A stretch of 47,381 bases of DNA from Actinoplanes cyaneus (GTDB taxonomy: Bacteria > Actinomycetota > Actinomycetes > Mycobacteriales > Micromonosporaceae): assembly GCF_016862095.1 (NCBI RefSeq), contig NZ_BOMH01000083.1, positions 1 to 47,381 of the forward strand, in the 5' to 3' direction. Below the pieces are notes generated by a model. That model was not told where the DNA came from and searched no databases. It was given only the letters and a program-made list of their open reading frames with translations. The stretch's first letter is position 1. Every line of letters starts with the position of its first letter. Made by a program: the position numbers and the translations under genes. Of this stretch, positions 41,635 to 47,381 are shown one piece after another.

Positions 41635-43350
41635 TCAGGCCTTGGGGGAGAGCACGATCGGCTCGCCGATCAGGTGGGCGTGCAACCTGTCCGCCGGCAC
41701 CAGCCAGGACGAATGCGGATCGCCCGCCGGATTCGGCTGCCATTTCCGGGCCGCCCGCCGGATTCCCAGCGGATAGATGGTCAGCGTCCCGTCGGCGTCG
41801 ATGTGCATGCGCAGGAACGACTTCGAGTCGATGATTCCCTGCGCCGAGAACAGCTCGTTCAGGTTGACGCCGAATCGCGCGCCGAACAGCAGATAGACGG
41901 CCACGAGCTCGGTTCCCGCGAATCCCGACACCACCCCGTAGACGACCAGCGTCGCGATCAGCGACCACGGCCATGGCCAGTCGTGCAGGGGCAATTCCCA
42001 CCACGCCCAGGTGAGCAGCGCCGCCAGCCCCAGTTGCGCCACCCCGTGCAGGCTGCCGAGCACCTGCCGCCTGGTCCGGCCCAGTTCCGAGTCACTGAGA
42101 TGCGCGAACGCATAGGCGCCGGCCATCACCGCGGCCACCAGAACGAAGAGCGGCACCAGCGCGAACTTCTGCAGGGGACTGCCGAAATCGCTGCTGATCA
42201 CTCCACCGACGGCGAGAAGAATAGCGGTGTGCACGGCGCCCAGCATCGCGATGAAGCTCGGATTGTGCTTGGGCAGACGAGCGAAGATGCTTGCGGCGTA
42301 CGCCTGAGAAAGTCTCTTGCCCGGAAAGCGCGAGGCGAGCGTGTACGTTTCCCGGGGCGACGTGGTCTGCAGAGGCGCGGGCGGCACCTGGATCGTCTCG
42401 GGCAGCTGATGTGTCGGATAAAGGTAGGCGCCGCCACCACCACACGTGATCAGCTCCCGATCCGGGCCGCTGTACCGCGCGTAGTGGTGCCAATCGCCGG
42501 AGAGCATCAGACGCACGGTGGCGCCGGTCGGCTCGATGACCGTGCGGAGGAAGTAATCCAACGACTCGTAGACGATCGCGTGGTCGACGCCCTGAACCCA
42601 CGTCGGGCTCGCCGAGGCGACGATGACTTTCGTGTCCGGGCCGAAACCGGCCACCACCCGTTTGAAGTATTCCAACTGCGGGTCGTCGATGTAGGTGGAC
42701 GCCTGGTCGTCGACGGCGAGCAGCCACCAGCCGCCGGGAAGCTCCACCGCGAAGTACGAGCGATTCTGCGGAAGATGCCAACCGCCGATCTCGGTACGGC
42801 GGGTGCCGGTGAACAACCGCAGGAACGCGGTCAGCCCGTCGTACCAGTCGTGGTTGCCGGGCAGCGCGTACATCCGAGGTGTCTCTTCGCCCGCGGGCAC
42901 CGAGGGCAGTGCCGCGCGATACGGCCCGATCAGCCGGTCCTCGTAGCGCTCGGTGCTCGGGGTCGGGTAGACCTCGTCCCCACCGAGCACCAGCGCGCGC
43001 CCTCGCGGCAACACGTGGCCACCGACCGTGAGCTGCGGCTGCGCGAGCAGGTACGCGACCGAGTACGTCGCGTCGAACCCGTCCCCGAGGTCGGCCACGA
43101 AGTCGATCCAGGCGTCCCCGTCCGGCCCGATCTCACGGTCCACCTCGTCCGGAAATGATCCCTGCAGCTCGCGCTTGTCCAGGTAGCTGCCCTGGATGGA
43201 GGCGAGGGCCACCCGCAGCCCGGTTCCGGCCAGCTGCACCGGCGACAGCCAGGCGACCGGCTTGGCCGGAGTGAACCCGAGCTGCGCCGGCGTCATGTCG
43301 CGCGGCCGGTGCGGGGGTGTGGAAGCGTCGTTCTCGGACTCGTTGGCCAT
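41635..43350 (-). CDS. Membrane metallophosphoesterase-family protein
   Basis: This 571-residue protein has an N-terminal half resembling calcineurin-like phosphoesterases (ADLGDGFDAT, LGGDEVYPT, ALPGNHDWYDGL, SGDWHHYARYS), then four or five membrane helices (~330-480: MLGAVHTAILLAVGG, FALVPLFVLVAAVMAGAYAF, LGLAALLTWAWW) and a ~80-residue soluble tail. The first motif is DxGDxF, not the usual DxH, so metal binding may differ. The function is unknown. ATG 43350 has GGGAGG 7 bases upstream. Confidence 0.83.
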   Translation of the reverse strand: MANESENDASTPPHRPRDMTPAQLGFTPAKPVAWLSPVQLAGTGLRVALASIQGSYLDKRELQGSFPDEVDREIGPDGDAWIDFVADLGDGFDATYSVAYLLAQPQLTVGGHVLPRGRALVLGGDEVYPTPSTERYEDRLIGPYRAALPSVPAGEETPRMYALPGNHDWYDGLTAFLRLFTGTRRTEIGGWHLPQNRSYFAVELPGGWWLLAVDDQASTYIDDPQLEYFKRVVAGFGPDTKVIVASASPTWVQGVDHAIVYESLDYFLRTVIEPTGATVRLMLSGDWHHYARYSGPDRELITCGGGGAYLYPTHQLPETIQVPPAPLQTTSPRETYTLASRFPGKRLSQAYAASIFARLPKHNPSFIAMLGAVHTAILLAVGGVISSDFGSPLQKFALVPLFVLVAAVMAGAYAFAHLSDSELGRTRRQVLGSLHGVAQLGLAALLTWAWWELPLHDWPWPWSLIATLVVYGVVSGFAGTELVAVYLLFGARFGVNLNELFSAQGIIDSKSFLRMHIDADGTLTIYPLGIRRAARKWQPNPAGDPHSSWLVPADRLHAHLIGEPIVLSPKA

Positions 43351-43522
43351 GGTCGTCCCTCCCGGAGGTGCCGCGAGGAGGTTAAGTCATCCGGCCCGGA
43401 CACCCACGTCGCGGGCCGAGCCCGGCCCGCGGTAGGCCGGTTCGCCGGCGGCCGGACCCGGGTGCCGGCGGCTCCTCGTCCGGCCGACCGGCACCCGCGA
43501 TGGCGTCCGAGTCCGTACCCAC

Positions 43523-44983
43523 TCAGAACGGATACGTGGGCGCCTGTCCGCGAACGGTCACCCAGCGCGTCTCGGTGAACGCGTCCACGTTGGCGCCCGC
43601 ACCGCCGAACCGGGACCCGGTGCCGGAGGCCGCCACGCCGCCGAACGGGGCATTCGCCTCGTCGTTGACGGTCTGGTCGTTGATGTGCACGATGCCGGTC
43701 GGCAACCGGTCGGCCAGAGCGAGCCCGCGCATCACGTCCTTGGTGACGATGCCCAGCGACAGGCCGTACTCGCTCTCGGCGGCGAGCCGGGCAGCGTCGT
43801 CGGCGGTGGCGAAACGTGCCACCGGTGCCACCGGGCCGAAGATTTCCTGCGCGAACGCCGGCGTCTCCGGTGTCGCATCGGCGAGCACCGTCGCGCCGTA
43901 GAAAAGCCCTTCGTAGGTGCCGCCGGCGGCGAGTCGCGCCCCGGCCGCGGTGCTCGCCTCGACCAGCGCGTGAATCTTGTCGCGCTGCCCGGCGTCGATC
44001 ACCGGGCCGAGCGCGACCTGATCACGGGCCGGATCGCCGACGGGAAGTTTCGCCGCCTTCGCCGCGAGCCGCTCCACGAAGTCGTCGTAGACGCTCTCGT
44101 GCACCAGGTGCCGCCCGGTCGTCATGCAGATCTGCCCCTGGTGGAAGAAACCACCCCACGCGGCCAGGTTCACGGCCTCGTCGACGTCCGCGTCATCGAG
44201 CACGATCAGCGCCGAGTTGCCGCCGAGCTCCAGGTGAGCCCGCTTCAGGTGCTTGCCCGCCAGCTCACCGACGCGGCGTCCGGCCGAGGTCGAGCCGGTA
44301 AAAGAAATCACCCTGACCAGCGGATGGGTCACGATGGCCTCGCCGACGTCGGCGCCACCGGGCAGCACCTGCAGCAGCCCCGCCGGCAGACCCGCCTCCT
44401 CGAAGATACGGGCCATGGTGACGCCACCGGTCACCGCGGTGCGCGGGTCCGGTTTCAGGATCACCGCGTTGCCCAGCGCCAGCGCCGGCGCCACCGAGCG
44501 GATCCCGAGGATGATCGGCACGTTGAACGGCGAGATCACGCCCACGACCCCCACCGGCTCCCGCCGGGCCATCGACAGGCGCGGTTGCTCACTGGGAAGC
44601 AGCTCCCCGTACGGGCGGCCGGGCAGTCCGGCCGCCTCGTAGCATTCCTGCTCGGCCACGTGGACCGCGAAGCCGGCCATCCCGGGCACCGCGCCAACCT
44701 CGCGGATGTTCCACCAGGCAACCTCGTCGGCGTGCTGTGCCCACAGCGCTCCCGCCCGGCGCAGCACCGCGGCGCGCTCGGTGTGCGGCGTCGCCGCCCA
44801 CGCGCGCTGCGCCTGCGCGGCGGTCTCGGCCGCCCGGGCGACGTCGTCCGGCCCGGCGATCCCGATGCTGCCCAGGGCCTGCCCCGTCGCCGGTTCGACG
44901 ACGTCGCGCGCGCCCGCGGAGCCGGCCACCCACGAGCCGCCGGCGTAGATCCTGCCGTGCCAGTCTGACGAGTCGAGAAACAC
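43523..44983 (-). CDS. Aldehyde dehydrogenase
   Basis: This 486-residue NAD(P)-dependent enzyme has the ALDH fold: GVISPFNVPI, ALALGNAVILKPDPRTA, FTGSTSAGRRVG, catalytic Glu in LELGGNSALIVL and Cys286 in HQGQICMTTGR, and the final PFGGVAASGTG. The Met after Cys and the HQGQICM context are seen in benzaldehyde/vanillin-type dehydrogenases, so an aromatic substrate is possible. GTG 44983 is chosen because GGAAGG lies 8 bases upstream. A promoter TTGTTG-18-TACAGT overlapping an inverted repeat lies about 45 bases further up. Confidence 0.92.
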   Translation of the reverse strand: MFLDSSDWHGRIYAGGSWVAGSAGARDVVEPATGQALGSIGIAGPDDVARAAETAAQAQRAWAATPHTERAAVLRRAGALWAQHADEVAWWNIREVGAVPGMAGFAVHVAEQECYEAAGLPGRPYGELLPSEQPRLSMARREPVGVVGVISPFNVPIILGIRSVAPALALGNAVILKPDPRTAVTGGVTMARIFEEAGLPAGLLQVLPGGADVGEAIVTHPLVRVISFTGSTSAGRRVGELAGKHLKRAHLELGGNSALIVLDDADVDEAVNLAAWGGFFHQGQICMTTGRHLVHESVYDDFVERLAAKAAKLPVGDPARDQVALGPVIDAGQRDKIHALVEASTAAGARLAAGGTYEGLFYGATVLADATPETPAFAQEIFGPVAPVARFATADDAARLAAESEYGLSLGIVTKDVMRGLALADRLPTGIVHINDQTVNDEANAPFGGVAASGTGSRFGGAGANVDAFTETRWVTVRGQAPTYPF

Positions 44984-45019
44984 CGTGACGTCCTTCCACC
45001 CGGCCGTTGAGTACCGCCG

Positions 45020-45050
45020 ACTGTAGGACTGTTGTTGCACGTACAACAAC
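45020..45050 (-). promoter_or_regulatory. Promoter and operator of the aldehyde dehydrogenase gene
   Basis: GTTGTTG (45031-45037) and CAACAAC (45044-45050) are inverted repeats with a 6-bp centre. The minus-strand promoter has -35 TTGTTG (45049-45044) and -10 TACAGT (45025-45020), spacer 18, so the operator covers the -35. The regulator is unknown. Confidence 0.6.
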
Positions 45051-45203
45051 CAGATGTTGCAGAAAAATGAAGGTACGTGGTCCACGGATGACGGCGGAAA
45101 TCTCCCCCGAACCGCGATCGGCGTAACCCGCGAACATGAACTCGCGCGGCGGCCGCACCGAATCCGGGCGAGCGTCAAAAACCTTCATGAGTAAGAAACA
45201 CCG

Positions 45204-45350
45204 TCAGGTGGCGAACTTCCCGGCGAGCAGTCGCCCGGTGTGATCCCACAACTTGGCTTGCCGCTCGGGGTCGTCGCCGGGGGCAGCCGGCCGGATCCGC
45301 CGCGTCGTCCGCCGGCTGTAGTACCCACCGCTACCGGAACGCGGGCCAGT
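45204..45350 (-). pseudogene. C-terminal remnant of an SDR gene at the element's left flank
   Basis: Reading the minus strand back from TGA at 45206-45204 gives about 48 codons ending DDPERQAKLWDHTGRLLAG, preceded by GSGGYYSRR. This is the typical tail of actinobacterial SDR enzymes (G-YY, then RP, then DDP-A-KLW--T--L). No start or Rossmann motif is present upstream; the frame runs into the hairpin and antitoxin gene of the IS element. It is best read as a truncated gene, perhaps broken by the insertion. Confidence 0.6.
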
Positions 45351-45351
45351 G

Positions 45352-45382
45352 CTCCGGCCTTCAGGCCGGGGGTGAAGGCCCG
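45352..45382 (+). repeat. Hairpin at the probable left end of the TnpB element
   Basis: CCGGCCTTCAGGCCGG folds into a stem, and the longer GGCCTTCA / TGAAGGCC pair (8 bp) gives an alternative fold. It lies between the SDR remnant and the antitoxin gene. It may be the left-end hairpin of an IS200/IS605-type element or an old right end. Confidence 0.35.
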
Positions 45383-45414
45383 CGCTGGGAGGGCCGCCAG
45401 GCCCGAGCAGTGCC

Positions 45415-45585
45415 TTAACCCTGCGCCTGCTCGCTGCGCTCGGCCAAGGGGACCGGCACGATGGCGGCGATGCGGCGGCCGTTGCGGGTCACGTAGAAGG
45501 TCTTGCCCTGCACGGCGGTGTCGTTCAGGACGTCGGCTAGGTTCTTGCGCAGGTCCACCACGCTGATCTCGTTCGTGTCGGTCAT
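45415..45585 (-). CDS. Orphan Phd/YefM-family antitoxin-like protein
   Basis: This 56-residue protein is a near-complete Phd/YefM N-terminal DNA-binding domain: NEISVVDLRKNLADVLNDTA, GKTFYVTRNGRRIAAIVP and a short charged tail. Phd/YefM proteins bind operators as dimers and neutralise a partner toxin through the C-terminus. Here the C-terminal toxin-binding part is very short and no toxin gene adjoins. ATG 45585 lies 7 bases after the minus-strand -10 TACAGT (45598-45593), so leaderless. It is divergent from tnpB and shares its promoter, so it may act as a repressor of the nuclease rather than as an antitoxin. Confidence 0.85.
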   Translation of the reverse strand: MTDTNEISVVDLRKNLADVLNDTAVQGKTFYVTRNGRRIAAIVPVPLAERSEQAQG

Positions 45586-45622
45586 GACGTCAACTGTACA
45601 GTGCTGTACACTCAATCTCATG
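45583..45622. promoter_or_regulatory. Mirror-symmetric divergent promoter with twin TGTACA boxes
   Basis: TGTACA stands at 45595-45600 and 45605-45610, separated by GTGC. Each box contains the start of one -10: TACACT for tnpB (45607-45612) and TACAGT for the antitoxin (45598-45593). Both start codons follow after 7 bases. The axis of boxes and of start codons is the same point, 45602.5. TGTACA is the known core of the E. coli YefM operator. Confidence 0.75.
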
Positions 45623-46852
45623 CAGCTGCGGTACAACTTCCGCGTCTACCCGACGCCCCGCCAGCAGATCGAACTGGCCAGGGCGTTCGGGTGCGCGCGG
45701 GTGGTGTTCAACGATGGGCTGCGCCTGCGCCAGGCCGCGCGCCAGGCGGGCGAGAAGTACATCTGCGACGCAGAGTTGTCCCGCCGTCTTATCACCGAGG
45801 CGAAACTGACTCCCGAACGGACGTGGTTGGGCGAGGTGTCGGCGGTGGTGTTGCAGCAGGCCCTCGCGGACCTGAACACCGCCTACCGCAACTTCTTCAC
45901 CTCGCTGTCCGGCAAACGCAAGGGCCGCAAGGTGGCCCCGCCCAGGTTCCGGTCCCGCAAGGACAATCGGCAGGCCATCCGCTTCACCAAGAACAGCAGG
46001 TTCAAGGTCCTGGACAACGGCCGCCTGCGGTTGCCGAAGATCGGCAACCTCGCCGTCCGCTGGTCGCGGACCTTGCCGTCGGACCCGTCGTCCGTGGCGA
46101 TCATCAAGGACGCGGCCGGGCGGTACTTCGCCTCGTTCGTCGTGCAGAGCATCGACCAGGTGTTGCCGCCGGGCGAGTCCGAGGTGGGTATCGACCTCGG
46201 CTTGACGCACTTCGCCGTGCTGTCGGACGGTACGAAGGTGTCCGCGCCGAAGTTCCTGCGCCGCGCCGCGCGCAAGCTCAAGCGGCTGCAACAGGCGCTC
46301 TCTCGCAAGCAGAAGGGTTCGACAAACCGCAAGAAGGCCGTGACCAAGGTCGCCAGGGCGCACGCCCGGGTGGCCGACACCCGGCGGGACTGGCAGCACA
46401 AACTGTCCACGACGATCATCCGCGACAACCAAGCGGTGTACGTCGAGGACCTGTGCGTTGCCGGTCTCGGCCGGACCCGGCTGGCGAAGTCCGTGCACGA
46501 TGCGGGCTGGGCCGCCTTTACCGGCATGCTGGAGTACAAGGCGCAGCGGTACGGGCGCACCTTCGGCCGGGTGGATCGGTTCTTCCCGTCCACCCGGATG
46601 TGCTCGGCGTGTGGCCGCATCAACGAGAAGATGGCGCTCAACGTCCGAGCGTGGGACTGCCCCTGCGGCGGCCACCACGATCGGGACGTGAACGCGGCGC
46701 TGAACGTGTTGGCCGCCGGACAGGCGGACAACTCAAACGACCGTGGAGCGTACGTAAGACCGGGACTCGTCCCGGCGGCGCGCAGAGAAGCGGTAACCCA
46801 CCTGGACGTTGCGTGTTCCACGCGCAGCGTGGAGGGAATCCTCGTCCTTTAG
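45620..46852 (+). CDS. tnpB: RNA-guided endonuclease TnpB (IS1341/IS605 OrfB type)
   Basis: This 410-residue nuclease, the ancestor type of Cas12, is complete. The N-terminus MQLRYNFRVYPTPRQQIELA is typical. The RuvC catalytic residues are all present: Asp192 in VGIDLGLTHFAVL, Glu276 in VYVEDLCVAGL and Asp356 in HHDRDVNAALN. The zinc finger has CSACG (C328, C331) and CPCG (C347, C349). Positions agree closely with ISDra2 TnpB (D191, E278, D361). No TnpA (Y1 or serine) gene is nearby, so the element is IS1341-like and cannot move alone. ATG 45620 lies 7 bases after TACACT, so leaderless. The stop codon is in the loop of the right-end hairpin. Confidence 0.93.
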   Translation: MQLRYNFRVYPTPRQQIELARAFGCARVVFNDGLRLRQAARQAGEKYICDAELSRRLITEAKLTPERTWLGEVSAVVLQQALADLNTAYRNFFTSLSGKRKGRKVAPPRFRSRKDNRQAIRFTKNSRFKVLDNGRLRLPKIGNLAVRWSRTLPSDPSSVAIIKDAAGRYFASFVVQSIDQVLPPGESEVGIDLGLTHFAVLSDGTKVSAPKFLRRAARKLKRLQQALSRKQKGSTNRKKAVTKVARAHARVADTRRDWQHKLSTTIIRDNQAVYVEDLCVAGLGRTRLAKSVHDAGWAAFTGMLEYKAQRYGRTFGRVDRFFPSTRMCSACGRINEKMALNVRAWDCPCGGHHDRDVNAALNVLAAGQADNSNDRGAYVRPGLVPAARREAVTHLDVACSTRSVEGILVL

Positions 46853-46889
46853 GGCGAGGAGGATGTCAAGGCCCTCGAGCGCCGGATCC
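46740..46889 (+). ncRNA. Predicted omega-RNA (reRNA) of TnpB with right-end hairpins and guide
   Basis: Two hairpins end the element: TCCACGC/GCGTGGA (46817-46833) and TCCTCGTCC/GGGCGAGGA (46839-46860, loop TTTA). They are followed by GGATGTCAA at 46861-46869. In studied TnpB systems the guide RNA scaffold overlaps the tnpB 3' end, finishes with such a hairpin and TCAA-like end, and the next ~16-20 bases form the guide. Here the guide would start at 46870 with GGCCCTCGAGCGCC. The 5' end is not visible and is only an estimate. Confidence 0.55.
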
Positions 46890-47177
46890 ACGGCGAGCCC
46901 GGCAGCCCGGCTGCTGAAGCATCACCGGCCCGTGGTGATCGCAGACGCGGATGCCGGACCGTCCGCCTGCCGTGGCGGCCGTCCGGCGCAGGCACCTCCG
47001 CGCCCGGGAACTATGTGCCGCGTGTGCCGCGAACTGGGTGCCGCGCCAGTCGTGCCGCGCCAGTCGTGCCGCGCCGGTGGTGTCGCTGCAGCGGACGGTG
47101 AACAGCCCCGATCGGCCTGCGGTGACGACAGGCGGTGAAAGGTTTTAAGCAGCAAGATCAACTGACGGTAGTGACTG
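46890..47177. repeat. Gene-free region with 14-bp tandem repeat
   Basis: GTGCCGCGCCAGTC begins at 47038 and 47052, and GTGCCGCGCCGGTG at 47066, after related shorter units. No gene is supported. The plus strand just after the TnpB right end can be read as an open, Ala/Arg/Glu-rich frame, but nothing in it is recognised. Confidence 0.55.
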
Positions 47178-47234
47178 TTGACACTCCTGCCACAGGGACG
47201 TAACGTGAGCGCATTCACACCGTGAAACGTTTCA
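47178..47234 (+). promoter_or_regulatory. Promoter and LacI-type operator of the sugar-binding lipoprotein gene
   Basis: TTGACA (47178-47183) and TAACGT (47201-47206) with a 17-base spacer form a near-consensus promoter. TGAAACGTTTCA (47223-47234), a perfect 12-bp palindrome of the LacI/GalR type, lies just after the expected transcription start. Confidence 0.75.
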
Positions 47235-47282
47235 TAACGCGGCACGACCCCCCTTTCTGACCACTTCATCCTCGAGGAATCC

Positions 47283-47381
47283 ATGCGCGCCAATGTAAAG
47301 ATCGCCGTCGCCATGGCGACCGCCGCGACTCTCGCTCTGACCGGTTGCACGAAGAAGAACGACACCGACACCTCGTCCGGC
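47283..47381 (+). CDS. Lipoprotein, probable sugar ABC transporter binding protein (partial)
   Basis: The first 33 codons are inside the window. They code for a basic start (MRANVKIAV), a hydrophobic core and lipobox LTGC, then KKNDTDTSSG. Short spacers rich in Thr/Ser/Asp after the lipid cysteine are usual in sugar-binding proteins. A LacI-type operator and strong promoter upstream support a carbohydrate uptake gene; xylose- or ribose-type is a guess. The start ATG has GAGGA 6 bases upstream. The gene continues beyond the window. Confidence 0.7.
   Translation, partial: MRANVKIAVAMATAATLALTGCTKKNDTDTSSG

Noticed and set aside
45060..45200. Small minus-strand gene starting near 45188
   Set aside because: The frame runs antisense through the start of the aldehyde dehydrogenase gene and has no recognisable sequence or ribosome site.
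45415..45636. Complete type II toxin-antitoxin pair
   Set aside because: Only the antitoxin-like gene is present. The DNA next to it holds an SDR remnant and tnpB, and no Doc, YoeB or PIN-like frame.
46870..47030. N-terminal half of the interrupted SDR gene right of the element
   Set aside because: None of the three minus-strand frames shows a Rossmann TGxxxGxG motif, and stop codons break them.

Overview
This window is chromosomal DNA from a high-GC, filamentous-type actinobacterium, most like the Micromonosporaceae (Actinoplanes and relatives). This is inferred from codon use with G/C at nearly every third position, TAnnnT -10 boxes with many leaderless starts, and gene content: a ClpC end, an HrdB/SigB-like sigma factor, a DasABC-like chitobiose/GlcNAc transporter, a GH9-CBM3-CBM2 cellulase, and SCO7613-like and FUSC membrane proteins. 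No rRNA, tRNA, CRISPR array or prophage was seen.

Layout. 1-3.2 kb: 3' end of a ClpC-type ATPase with terminator, a principal-like sigma factor (-) and nhaA (+). 3.3-10.4 kb: an amino-sugar locus, with a GlcNAc-kinase-like gene (-) divergent from an RpiR regulator, lipoprotein binding protein, two permeases and a GH20 hexosaminidase (+). The three transporter genes and the two ends of the GH20 gene are linked by close spacing or stop/start overlaps. 10.4-12.2 kb: a TetR regulator and SGNH hydrolase operon (-). 12.7-17.2 kb: a secreted FG-GAP protein, a methyltransferase, an alpha/beta hydrolase and a GNAT enzyme. 17.4-24.3 kb: a divergent histidine kinase/response regulator pair, then envelope genes (two membrane proteins, one an Ag85-like esterase, an MprF/LysX-like aminoacyl-lipid transferase, a secreted SGNH hydrolase). 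Direct-repeat boxes with 11-bp period suggest one regulon. 24.5-33.2 kb: PadR and FUSC, NmrA-like SDR and TetR, GH9 cellulase with a CebR box, PAP2 phosphatase, GntR and DUF1648. 33.4-45 kb: SDR, class-V PLP enzyme, a very large membrane protein, two metallophosphoesterases, a small kinase, a STAS protein and an aldehyde dehydrogenase. 45.2-46.9 kb: an IS1341-type element with an apparently intact TnpB nuclease, a divergent orphan Phd/YefM antitoxin-like gene and a right-end omega-RNA structure, next to the cut-off C-terminus of an SDR gene. 47.2 kb: a LacI-type operator and the start of a sugar-binding lipoprotein gene.

Two patterns stand out. First, the tnpB and Phd/YefM genes share a mirror-symmetric 40-bp promoter. 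Two TGTACA half-sites, the core known for YefM operators, each contain one gene's -10 box, and both genes look leaderless. This suggests an RNA-guided nuclease controlled by an orphan antitoxin. Second, short tandem repeats with a different unit at each place (6, 14, 16, 18, 24, 25, 27, 31, 35, 62 and 69 bp) recur at gene ends, in protein N-termini and in linkers. The longer units inside proteins are all multiples of three.
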